Under the pieces are notes generated by a model that worked only from the letters and a program-made list of their open reading frames with translations, ran no database searches and was not told the origin of the DNA. Positions 52,871 through 60,264 of a DNA stretch of 64,000 nucleotides are shown here, piece by piece. The stretch's first letter is position 1. Every line of letters starts with the position of its first letter. Position numbers and translations under genes: made by a program. Source of the DNA: Actinoallomurus spadix (GTDB lineage: Bacteria > Actinomycetota > Actinomycetes > Streptosporangiales > Streptosporangiaceae); contig NZ_JAMXMX010000036.1 in NCBI RefSeq assembly GCF_024055725.1, positions 1 through 64,000 on the forward strand, given 5' to 3'.

Positions 52871-53890
52871 CTACTGGTCGGCGGAGCCGAGCGGGCCGGT
52901 GGAGCTGCGGACGACCAGCTCGGGCCGGAAGACCAGCTCGGTGTGCGGCGCGCCGACGCCCTGGATCTCGTCGAGGAGGCTGCGCACGGCGACCAGGGCC
53001 ATCTCACGGACGGGCTGGCGGACCGTGGTGAGCGGCGGATCGACGTAGGCCATCAGCGGCGAGTCGTCGAAGCCGATGACGGACACGTCCTCCGGCACCC
53101 GCAGGCCGCGCTGCCGGGCCGCGCGGATCGCCCCGATGGCCATCAGGTCGCTGCCGCAGCAGATGGCGGTGCAGCCCCGGTCGAGCAGCCGCTTCGCGGC
53201 GGCCTCGCCGCCCTCGACGGTGAAGATGGTGTTGACGATCCACTCGTCGGTCTCGGCCACTCCGAGGTGCTCGGCCATCCCCCGCCGGTAGCCCTCGGTC
53301 TTGCGGATGACCGGCACGAACCGCTCCTGGCCGACGGCCAGGCCGATGCGGCGGTGCCCCAGGTGCGCGAGGTGGGCCACGGCCAGCTCCATCGCCCCGA
53401 CCTCGTCGCTGGAGACGAACGTGGCGTCGACCCCTTCGGCGTAGCCGTTGATCAGCACGATCGGCAGCCCGCGGTCGGTGAGGCGCTTGTAGCGGCCGTG
53501 GTCGGCCTGTGAGTCGGCGTGCAGCCCGGAGACGAAGACGATCCCGGAGACCCCGCGTTCGAGGAGGAGGTCGGTGTAGTCGTCCTCGTTGATGCCGCCG
53601 GGCGCCAGCGCGCCGAGCACCGCGGTGTAGCCGTGTACGGCGAGGGTGTTCTCGATGACCTGGGCGAACGCCGGGAAGATGGGGTTGTCCAGCTCGGCGA
53701 CGATGAGTCCGATGAGCCCGTTGCGCGGCGGGCGCAGGCGGGCGGGCCGGTCGTACCCGAGGACGTCGAGCGCGTCGATGACCGCCTGCCGCGTCGCCGG
53801 CGCCACGCCCTGCCTGCCGTTGAGCACCCGGCTCACGGTGGCCTCGCTCACTCCGGCTTGGGCGGCGATGTCCGCCAGGCGCATGGTCAC
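52871..53890 (-). CDS. LacI-family transcriptional regulator (amylase-adjacent)
   Basis: This 339-residue protein has an N-terminal HTH/hinge (RLADIAAQAGVSEATVSRVL, NGRQGVAPATR) and a periplasmic-binding-like effector domain (LIGLIVAELDNPIFPAFAQV, VSVIGFDDSPLMAYVDPPLT). GTG 53890 gives MTMRLADIA, the usual family start; ATG 53884 is an alternative. It is divergent from a secreted alpha-amylase, so it is the likely MalR/Reg1-type repressor responding to maltose or maltodextrin. A dyad sits between the two genes. Confidence 0.9.
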   Translation of the reverse strand: MTMRLADIAAQAGVSEATVSRVLNGRQGVAPATRQAVIDALDVLGYDRPARLRPPRNGLIGLIVAELDNPIFPAFAQVIENTLAVHGYTAVLGALAPGGINEDDYTDLLLERGVSGIVFVSGLHADSQADHGRYKRLTDRGLPIVLINGYAEGVDATFVSSDEVGAMELAVAHLAHLGHRRIGLAVGQERFVPVIRKTEGYRRGMAEHLGVAETDEWIVNTIFTVEGGEAAAKRLLDRGCTAICCGSDLMAIGAIRAARQRGLRVPEDVSVIGFDDSPLMAYVDPPLTTVRQPVREMALVAVRSLLDEIQGVGAPHTELVFRPELVVRSSTGPLGSADQ

Positions 53891-53937
53891 AGGCACGAAT
53901 GTACCGCCGGACGTGACGGGCGGGATCGGCCCGCATC

Positions 53938-53966
53938 CTGCAACTTTTCGCAACTTTGCAGAAAAG
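53938..53966. promoter_or_regulatory. LacI-type operator region upstream of the amylase promoter
   Basis: CTGCAA (53938-53943) and TTGCAG (53956-53961) are inverted. A second overlapping dyad, CTTTTCGCAA and TTGCAGAAAAG, is centred near 53955. Streptomyces amylase promoters carry similar CTTGCAG-type elements bound by MalR. The site ends 3 bp before the -35 of the amylase. Confidence 0.55.
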
Positions 53967-53968
53967 TC

Positions 53969-53997
53969 TTGATGAGGATCCGGCGAGGGTTTACGGT
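53969..53997 (+). promoter_or_regulatory. Promoter of the alpha-amylase gene
   Basis: -35 TTGATG (53969-53974) and -10 TACGGT (53992-53997) have a 17-bp spacer, 79 bp before the ATG. Confidence 0.6.
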
Positions 53998-54075
53998 CAC
54001 GGCAACACAGCGGAAACACTGCGGCCGCAGATCCTCGGGGGACCCCGCCCACTCCCCTCACCCAGGAGGCCCCGC

Positions 54076-55818
54076 ATGCTGAAACGCCTGCTGCCGGCGC
54101 TCGCCCTCGCGCTGGCGGCCACGATCGCGCCGGTGGCCGGCGCCGGCCCCGCCACGGCGTCGCCCACCGGTGACCACGACGTCATCGCCAATCTCTTCGA
54201 GTGGAACTGGAACTCCGTCGCCTCCGAGTGCACGAACGTGCTCGGCCCCAAGGGCTACGGCGCCGTCCAGGTCGCTCCGCCGGAGGACTCCCTCACCCGC
54301 GGCGGCCATCCGTGGTGGGAGGTCTACCAACCGGCCGACTACGACGTGAACAGCCGCATGGGCACCCGCGCGCAGTTCGCCGCCATGGTCTCGGCCTGCC
54401 ACGCCGCCGGCGTGAAGGTCTACGCGGACGCGGTCATCAACCACATGACCGGCCAGGGCAGCGCGAGCTACGGCGGCAGGACCTTCTCCAAGTACGACTA
54501 CCCCGGCATCTACTCCTCGGCCGACTTCCACACCTACCCGGCGGACTGCCCGGAGTCCGACGACCAGATCCACAACTGGAACGACTACACCGAGGTCACC
54601 AAGTGTGAGCTGAGCAGCCTGTCGGACCTGCGCACCGAGTCCGACTACGTGCGCGGGAAGATCGCCGGCTACCTCAACGACCTGCTCTCCCTCGGCGTGG
54701 ACGGCTTCCGCGTGGACGCCGCGAAGCACATCGGCGCGACCGACCTGGCCGCCATCGAAGGAAAACTGACTAAATCCGCGTACGTCTACCAGGAGGTCAT
54801 GCCCGGCAGCGGCGGCAGCCTCGCGCCGAGCGCCTTCGAGGGCACCGGCGACCTGCTGGAGTTCGTCTACGGCCAGAAGCTCAAGGAGCAGTTCAACGGC
54901 GCCATCGCCAATCTGCAGAGCTTCGGGCAGTCCTGGGGCATGGAGCCGAGTAACAAGTCCGTCGTCTTCGTCGCCAACCACGACACCGAGCGGAACGGCA
55001 GCACGCTCTCGTACAAGGACGGCACCAAGTACCGGCTGGCCACGATCTTCTCGCTGGCCTGGAACTTCGGCACCCCGCAGGTCTACTCCGGCTTCGACTT
55101 CAGCGGCAGCGACGACTCCCCGCCCGCGAACGGGAACGGGTACGTGGCGAACACGAACTGCGCGAGCGGCTGGCAGGGCTGTCTCGACCGCGTCCTCGGT
55201 GGCATGGTCGGCTGGCACAACGCGGTCAAGGGCACATCCGTCGCCAACTGGTGGTCCGACGGCTCGAACCAGATCGCCTTCGGCCGGGGCGCGAAGGGCT
55301 ACGTCGCCATCAACAACTCCGGGAGCACGCTGAGCCGGACGTTCGCCACCGGGCTGCCCGCCGGGACGTACTGCGACGTCATCGGCGGCGGAGTGTCCGC
55401 CGGGAAGTGCACCGGCACGGCCGTCACCGTGGACGGCTCCGGCAACGCGACGTTCTCCGTCGCCCCGGGCACCGCGGTCGCGATCGACGTCGCGGCCACC
55501 GGAACCGGTGGCGGGGGCGGCACCGGCGTCGTGCAGGTGACGTTCAACGAGTACGCGACGACGTACTACGGGCAGAACGTCTTCGTGATCGGCTCGATCC
55601 CCGCGCTGGGCGGCTGGGCGCCGGGCAGCGCGGTCGCGCTGTCGTCCGCCGGCTACCCGACCTGGTCCGCCACCGTGTCCCTGCCGGCGAACACCACGTT
55701 CCAGTACAAGTACGTCAAGAAGAATCCGGACGGCTCGGTCACCTGGGAGTCCGACCCGAACCGGTCGTACACGACCGGTTCCGGCGGCACCGCCACCGTC
55801 AGCGACAGCTGGCGCTGA
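54076..55818 (+). CDS. Secreted alpha-amylase, GH13 with C-terminal CBM20
   Basis: This 580-residue protein has a Sec signal (MLKRLLPALALALAATIAPV, cleavage near residue 28). The GH13 catalytic domain has YADAVINHM, VDGFRVDAAKHI with nucleophile D214, acid/base E240 in YQEVM, and FVANHDTER with D303. A C-terminal starch-binding CBM20 (about 490-580) contains VTFNEYATTYYGQNVFVIGS and FQYKYVKKNPDGS. It endo-hydrolyses starch outside the cell. GGAGG precedes the ATG. It is regulated by the divergent LacI protein and ends in a strong terminator. Confidence 0.95.
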   Translation: MLKRLLPALALALAATIAPVAGAGPATASPTGDHDVIANLFEWNWNSVASECTNVLGPKGYGAVQVAPPEDSLTRGGHPWWEVYQPADYDVNSRMGTRAQFAAMVSACHAAGVKVYADAVINHMTGQGSASYGGRTFSKYDYPGIYSSADFHTYPADCPESDDQIHNWNDYTEVTKCELSSLSDLRTESDYVRGKIAGYLNDLLSLGVDGFRVDAAKHIGATDLAAIEGKLTKSAYVYQEVMPGSGGSLAPSAFEGTGDLLEFVYGQKLKEQFNGAIANLQSFGQSWGMEPSNKSVVFVANHDTERNGSTLSYKDGTKYRLATIFSLAWNFGTPQVYSGFDFSGSDDSPPANGNGYVANTNCASGWQGCLDRVLGGMVGWHNAVKGTSVANWWSDGSNQIAFGRGAKGYVAINNSGSTLSRTFATGLPAGTYCDVIGGGVSAGKCTGTAVTVDGSGNATFSVAPGTAVAIDVAATGTGGGGGTGVVQVTFNEYATTYYGQNVFVIGSIPALGGWAPGSAVALSSAGYPTWSATVSLPANTTFQYKYVKKNPDGSVTWESDPNRSYTTGSGGTATVSDSWR

Positions 55819-55827
55819 CCCGCGAAA

Positions 55828-55856
55828 ACGCCCGGGACCGGCGAGGTCCCGGGCGT
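55828..55856 (+). terminator. Terminator of the amylase gene
   Basis: ACGCCCGGGACC (55828-55839) and GGTCCCGGGCGT (55845-55856) form a perfect 12-bp stem with a 5-nt loop, 9 bp after the stop. Confidence 0.8.
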
Positions 55857-55914
55857 CTCGCACGCCCGGCAACCCGATCGGAACGTTCGACGCGATCGAC
55901 GGCGGTCCGGAACG

Positions 55915-55928
55915 TGGGAACGCTCCCA
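55915..55928. promoter_or_regulatory. CebR-like operator
   Basis: TGGGAACGCTCCCA matches the actinobacterial CebR box TGGGAGCGCTCCCA at 13 of 14 positions. It lies about 30 bp upstream of the -35 of the LacI gene that follows. CebR controls cellobiose/cellulose use, so this suggests a second layer of control. Confidence 0.6.
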
Positions 55929-55957
55929 GATTCCGGTTTCGTTCTTGTAACACCCCA

Positions 55958-55986
55958 TTGCACCTTCTTGGCGACAGGCTTAACAT
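55958..55986 (+). promoter_or_regulatory. Promoter of the LacI regulator of the alpha-xylosidase operon
   Basis: -35 TTGCAC (55958-55963) and -10 TAACAT (55981-55986) have a 17-bp spacer. The start site near 55993 is covered by the regulator's own operator. Confidence 0.65.
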
Positions 55987-55994
55987 TCCGGCAA

Positions 55995-56008
55995 TCGAAG
56001 CGCTTCGA
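55995..56008. promoter_or_regulatory. LacI operator 1 (autoregulatory)
   Basis: TCGAAGCGCTTCGA is a perfect 14-bp palindrome located on the transcription start and 13 bp before the TTG start. The same core recurs at 57042-57057 and 63922-63937. Confidence 0.8.
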
Positions 56009-56021
56009 CAGGAGCGGGACC

Positions 56022-57011
56022 TTGGTAAAGATCTCTGACGTGGCCCGCCACGCCGGCGTCTCCCCCAGCACGGTGTCCTATGTGCTGAGCGGGAAGCGGT
56101 CGATCTCCGACCAGACGCGCCGCCGGGTCATGGACAGTATCCGGGCCCTGGGCTACCGCCCGCACGCGGGGGCCCGGGCGCTGGCCAGCAACCGTTCCAA
56201 CGTCATCGCGCTCGTCGTCCCGCTCCGCTCGGGCATCCACGTGCCGATCGTGATGCAGATGGTCATCGCGGCCGTGACCAGCGCCCGCTCGTACGACCAC
56301 GACGTCCTGCTGCTGACCCAGGACGAGGGCGTCGGCGGGCTCGAGCGGGTGGCGGGCTCCTCCCTCGTCGACGCGATCCTCGTGATGGACGTCGAGATGC
56401 ACGACGTACGGCTGCCGGTGCTGCGCTCGCTGGACCGGCCGTCGGTGCTGATCGGCTTCCCCGCGGACCCGACCGGGCTGACCTGCGTCGACTGGGACTT
56501 CGAGGCGGCCGGCGCGGCCTGCGCCGAGTACCTGGCCGACCTCGGGCACAGCGAGATCGCGCTGATCGGCGCGCCGCCCGCGGTGTACGAACGCGGCACC
56601 GGCTTCGCCGAGCGCACGAAGGCCGGCTTCCAGCGGGCCGCCGCCGAACGCGGCGTGCACGCGGTCGTCCGGCCCTGCGACCCGGACCACGCCCGGGAGG
56701 CCGCCGACGAACTGCTGCGCGACCACCCGAACGTGACCGGTATCGCGGTGCACAACGAGCCGGCGGTCGAGCACCTGCTCTCGGCGTTCCGCGCGACCGG
56801 GCGCCGCATTCCCGACGACCTGTCCTTCATCGCCATCGCTCCCGACGACCTCGCGGAGCGGCTCGACCTCACCTCGATCTCCATTCCCGCCGAGGAACTC
56901 GGCCGCCAGGCGGTCGCCCTGCTCATGGAGAAGCTGGACGGCCACCAGCCGCCCGGCTCCACCCTGCTCCCCTCCCGACTCGTCCTCCGGTCCAGCACAC
57001 CGGCGGCCTGA
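56022..57011 (+). CDS. LacI-family regulator of the xyloglucan-type sugar operon
   Basis: This 329-residue protein has an N-terminal HTH MVKISDVARHAGVSPSTVSY with VLSGKRSISDQTRRR and a sugar-sensing domain (VIALVVPLRSGIHVPIVMQM, IPDDLSFIAIAPDDLAERLD). The start is taken as TTG 56022, because AGGAG lies 7 bp upstream and the conserved HTH begins immediately; no ATG or GTG fits. It should bind the GTCGAAGCGCTTCGAC palindromes at its own promoter, before the binding-protein gene and before the gene at 63960, with release by an imported oligosaccharide. Confidence 0.9.
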   Translation: MVKISDVARHAGVSPSTVSYVLSGKRSISDQTRRRVMDSIRALGYRPHAGARALASNRSNVIALVVPLRSGIHVPIVMQMVIAAVTSARSYDHDVLLLTQDEGVGGLERVAGSSLVDAILVMDVEMHDVRLPVLRSLDRPSVLIGFPADPTGLTCVDWDFEAAGAACAEYLADLGHSEIALIGAPPAVYERGTGFAERTKAGFQRAAAERGVHAVVRPCDPDHAREAADELLRDHPNVTGIAVHNEPAVEHLLSAFRATGRRIPDDLSFIAIAPDDLAERLDLTSISIPAEELGRQAVALLMEKLDGHQPPGSTLLPSRLVLRSSTPAA

Positions 57012-57041
57012 CGACCCCATCGACTCTTCTTTTCGGCATTC

Positions 57042-57057
57042 GTCGAAGCGCTTCGAC
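57042..57057. promoter_or_regulatory. LacI operator 2 (ABC transporter operon)
   Basis: GTCGAAGCGCTTCGAC is a perfect 16-bp palindrome 28 bp before the binding-protein ATG. Its position suits repression of the transporter-glycosidase operon. Confidence 0.85.
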
Positions 57058-57085
57058 AATTTTCACCCCACTGGAGGAACCCCCG

Positions 57086-58375
57086 ATGTTGAAGGCGACA
57101 AAGGCGCTCGCGGCACTGGCCGCGGGAGCGCTGGCCCTGTCCGCGTGCGGCGGCGGTGGCGGCGGCTCTTCGTCCAAAGAGCTGAAACTCTGGCACTACG
57201 AGACCCAGGACAGCGCCATGGGGGTGGCGTGGAACCAGGCGATCAAGGAGTTCGAGGCCGCGCACCCGGGCGTCAAGGTGAAGTTCGAGGAGAAGGGCTT
57301 CGAGCAGATCCAGAAGACCGCGCCCATGGTCATGAACTCCAAGGACGCCCCGGACATCCTGGAGTACAACAAGGGCAACGCCACGGCCGGCCTGCTGTCC
57401 AAGCAGGGCCTGCTCACCGACATGACCGCCGAGGTCACCAAGCGCGGCTGGGACAAGCTCCTCCCGCCGAGCGTCGCCGAGACCGCGAAGTACGACGCCA
57501 AGGGCGTCATGGGCGGTGACAAGTGGTACGGCGTCCCGAACTACGCCGAGTACCTGCAGGTTTATTACAACAAGGCGCTGTTCGACAAGTACGGCGTCAA
57601 GGTGCCGACGACCCTCGACGAGTTCACCAAGGCGATGGACACGTTCGTGAGCAAGGGCGTCACGCCGCTGTCCAACGCGGGCGCGGAGTACCCGGCGCAG
57701 CAGTACCTCTACCAGCTCGCGCTGAGCAAGGCCGACAAGCCCTGGGTCGACCGGTACGAGCGCTACACCGGCAAGGTCGACTTCCACGACCAGGCGTGGA
57801 CGTACGCCGCGAACACCTTCGCCGACTGGGTGAAGAAGGGCTACATCGCCAAGAACTCCTCGGGCACCAAGGCCGAGGACGCCGGCACCGCGTTCATGGC
57901 CGGCAAGTTCCCGATGTTCTTCTCCGGCAGCTGGTGGTACGGCCGCTTCGCGAAGGAGATCAAGAACTTCCAGTGGGACACGTTCCTCTGGCCGGACACC
58001 AAGCTGACGCTCGGGTCCAGCGGCAACCTCTGGGTGATCCCGAAGGGGTCCAAGAACAAGGACCTCGCCTATGACTTCATCAACATCACGATGAAGAAGG
58101 AGATCCAGAACCTCCTCGCCGACAACGGCGGCGTGCCGGTCGCGGGCGACCCCGCCGGTGTGAAGGACCCGAAGAACAAGAAGCTCATCGAGAACTACCA
58201 GACCCTGGCGAAGAACGACGCGCTGGGCTTCTACCCCGACTGGCCGGCGCCGGGCTACTACGACGTCCTGGTGGCCGGAACGCAGAAGCTGATCAACGGC
58301 ACCGCGTCGCCGAACGCGGTCCTCGACGGCTTCGCCAAGCCGTACAACGAGAACCTCGCGAACACCGGCCACTAG
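57086..58375 (+). CDS. Oligosaccharide-binding lipoprotein of ABC transporter
   Basis: This 429-residue CUT1 binding protein has signal and lipobox ALSAC (C21), a Gly-rich tether, then LKLWHYETQDSAMGVAWNQA and a mature domain with YAEYLQVYYNKALFDKYGVK. GGAGGAA precedes the ATG. It is the first gene of the transporter-hydrolase operon controlled by operator 2. The GH31/GH1 genes downstream suggest alpha-xylosylated gluco-oligosaccharides as ligand. Confidence 0.93.
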   Translation: MLKATKALAALAAGALALSACGGGGGGSSSKELKLWHYETQDSAMGVAWNQAIKEFEAAHPGVKVKFEEKGFEQIQKTAPMVMNSKDAPDILEYNKGNATAGLLSKQGLLTDMTAEVTKRGWDKLLPPSVAETAKYDAKGVMGGDKWYGVPNYAEYLQVYYNKALFDKYGVKVPTTLDEFTKAMDTFVSKGVTPLSNAGAEYPAQQYLYQLALSKADKPWVDRYERYTGKVDFHDQAWTYAANTFADWVKKGYIAKNSSGTKAEDAGTAFMAGKFPMFFSGSWWYGRFAKEIKNFQWDTFLWPDTKLTLGSSGNLWVIPKGSKNKDLAYDFINITMKKEIQNLLADNGGVPVAGDPAGVKDPKNKKLIENYQTLAKNDALGFYPDWPAPGYYDVLVAGTQKLINGTASPNAVLDGFAKPYNENLANTGH

Positions 58376-58439
58376 CGAGACCGCCGACCGCGGGAGGCGG
58401 GCCGGTCCGGCCGCCCGCCTCCCGTACCGGAGAGACACG

Positions 58440-59387
58440 ATGACTCAAACCCTGAGCGCGCCGCCCGCGAAGGCCGTGCACAAGCCCGCCCGCAGGCCGC
58501 GCGGTGGCCTGTCCTACGCCGTCTACCTGATCCCCAGCACGGTCCTGTTCATCGGGGTCATCCTGGTGCCGTTCGTCATGAACCTCGGCTTCAGCCTGAC
58601 CAGGTGGGACGGCATCGGCTCGCCGCAGTGGGCCGGGCTGGACAACTACACCAAGCTGCTGTCCGACGGCGCCTTCTGGTCCTCGTTCGGGCACAACGTC
58701 GCGCTCGTCATCGCCATGGCGATCGTCCCGCTGGTGATCGGGCTGATCCTGGCGTCCGTGCTGTTCGACGTCATCGCCAAGCGGTTCGGCGCCCGTACGA
58801 CCGCGGTCCTGCGGGCCTGCATCTACCTGCCGCAGGTGCTGCCGTTCGCGGTGGCCGGCATCGTCTGGGCCTGGATCCTCGCCCCCGACAACGGGGCGCT
58901 CAACGCGGTCCTCAAGGCGGTCGGCCTGAAGTCGCTCCAGGAGGACTGGCTGGGCGACCCGAAGCTCGCGCTCTACACCGTGATGGGTGTGCTGGTCTGG
59001 GTGCAGATCGGCTTCCCGCTCGTCGTCTTCATGGCGGGCCTGCAGCGGGTCGACCCGTCCCTGTACGAGGCCGCCGACATCGACGGCGCGTCGTGGTGGC
59101 GGAAGTTCTGGTACATCACGATCCCGCAGATCCGCCCGGAGATCTACGTGGTGCTGCTGACCTGCACGGTCGCCGCCATCAAGAGCTTCGACAAGGTCTT
59201 CATCCTGACCCGTGGCGGCCCCGGCGGCGCGACGAACGTGCCCGCCTACTACTCGTACCAGAACTTTTTCGAGAAGACCCAGGTCGGCTACGGCGCCGCG
59301 ATCGCGACCGTGCTGACGCTCATCATCGTCGTGGTCATGGCGGTGCTGATCAGCCGTCAGAACAAGGCCGAGGAGGCGGATCGATGA
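58440..59387 (+). CDS. Sugar ABC transporter permease (MalF/CUT1 type)
   Basis: This 315-residue protein has six TM helices (first at AVYLIPSTVLFIGVILVPFV) and the EAA loop YEAADIDGASWWRKFWYITI. It forms the importer with the next permease. The ATPase (probably the shared MsiK) is not encoded here. It lies 64 bp after the binding protein, and its stop overlaps the next start (ATGA). Confidence 0.94.
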   Translation: MTQTLSAPPAKAVHKPARRPRGGLSYAVYLIPSTVLFIGVILVPFVMNLGFSLTRWDGIGSPQWAGLDNYTKLLSDGAFWSSFGHNVALVIAMAIVPLVIGLILASVLFDVIAKRFGARTTAVLRACIYLPQVLPFAVAGIVWAWILAPDNGALNAVLKAVGLKSLQEDWLGDPKLALYTVMGVLVWVQIGFPLVVFMAGLQRVDPSLYEAADIDGASWWRKFWYITIPQIRPEIYVVLLTCTVAAIKSFDKVFILTRGGPGGATNVPAYYSYQNFFEKTQVGYGAAIATVLTLIIVVVMAVLISRQNKAEEADR

Positions 59388-60247
59388 GCTCCATCAGTGT
59401 CAGTCGGGGAAGGCCCGCCGCGCACCGGCGTACTCCGGGCGCGTGGGCGGTGCTGGCGGCGCTGGCCGTGCTCGCGGTCGTGATGCTGCTGCCGTTCGTC
59501 ATCATCACGTTCAACGCGTTCAAGACCCCGGCGGAGTACTCCGGCCACGGCCCGCTCAGCGTGCCGAAGGGCTTCTACCTCCAGGGCATCAAGGACTTCT
59601 GGGAGCGCGTCGACTTCGGCGCCAAGCTCGTCAACAGCCTGTTCATCAGCGTCTCGGTCGCCGTGCTCGCGGTGATCCTCTCGGTGCTGAACTCCTACGC
59701 CATCGGCATCGGCCGCATCAAGGGCCGGGTGTGGATCCTCGTGCTGTTCCTGCTGGCCAACACGATGCCGCAGGAGGTGCTGGTCTACCCGCTGTACTTC
59801 CTGGCGAAGAAGGTCGGCCTGTACGACACGCGGCTCAGTGTGATCATCATCTTCACCGCGATCCAGACGGCGTTCGGCACGTACCTGATGTCGTCGGTGC
59901 TGTCGACGTTCCCCCGGGAGATCCTCGAGGCGGCCCGGATGGACGGCGCGGGCCGGTTCCGCATCCTGTGGCGCGTCGTCGTCCCGATCAGCCGGCCGAC
60001 CCTCGGCGTGCTGTTCGTCTTCTTCTTCATCTGGACGTGGAACGAGTTCTTCCTCCCGATGGTCTTCCTGATCTCCAACGAGAACCAGACGGTGCCGGTC
60101 GCGCTCGGCGTCCTGCAGGGCCAGAAGATGATGGACGCCACCATGACCAGCGCGTCGGCCCTGCTGGGCATCATCCCGGCGGTCGTCTTCTTCCTGATCT
60201 TCCAGCGCACACTCACCCGCGGCATCACCGTGGGTGCGGTCAAGTAG
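59384..60247 (+). CDS. Sugar ABC transporter permease (MalG/CUT1 type)
   Basis: This 287-residue protein has six TM helices and the EAA loop LEAARMDGAGRFRILWRVVV. The C-terminus TLTRGITVGAVK is typical of CUT1 inner components. The ATG at 59384 overlaps the stop of the partner permease. It is followed 17 bp later by the GH31 gene. Confidence 0.94.
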   Translation: MSSISVSRGRPAAHRRTPGAWAVLAALAVLAVVMLLPFVIITFNAFKTPAEYSGHGPLSVPKGFYLQGIKDFWERVDFGAKLVNSLFISVSVAVLAVILSVLNSYAIGIGRIKGRVWILVLFLLANTMPQEVLVYPLYFLAKKVGLYDTRLSVIIIFTAIQTAFGTYLMSSVLSTFPREILEAARMDGAGRFRILWRVVVPISRPTLGVLFVFFFIWTWNEFFLPMVFLISNENQTVPVALGVLQGQKMMDATMTSASALLGIIPAVVFFLIFQRTLTRGITVGAVK

Positions 60248-60264
60248 GACAAGGACTCACTTCT

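Noticed and set aside
59443-60264. Extension of the GH31 frame upstream to 1044 codons
   Set aside because: That part is the out-of-frame shadow of the MalG-type permease. The family N-terminus MRFTDGYW begins at TTG 60265.
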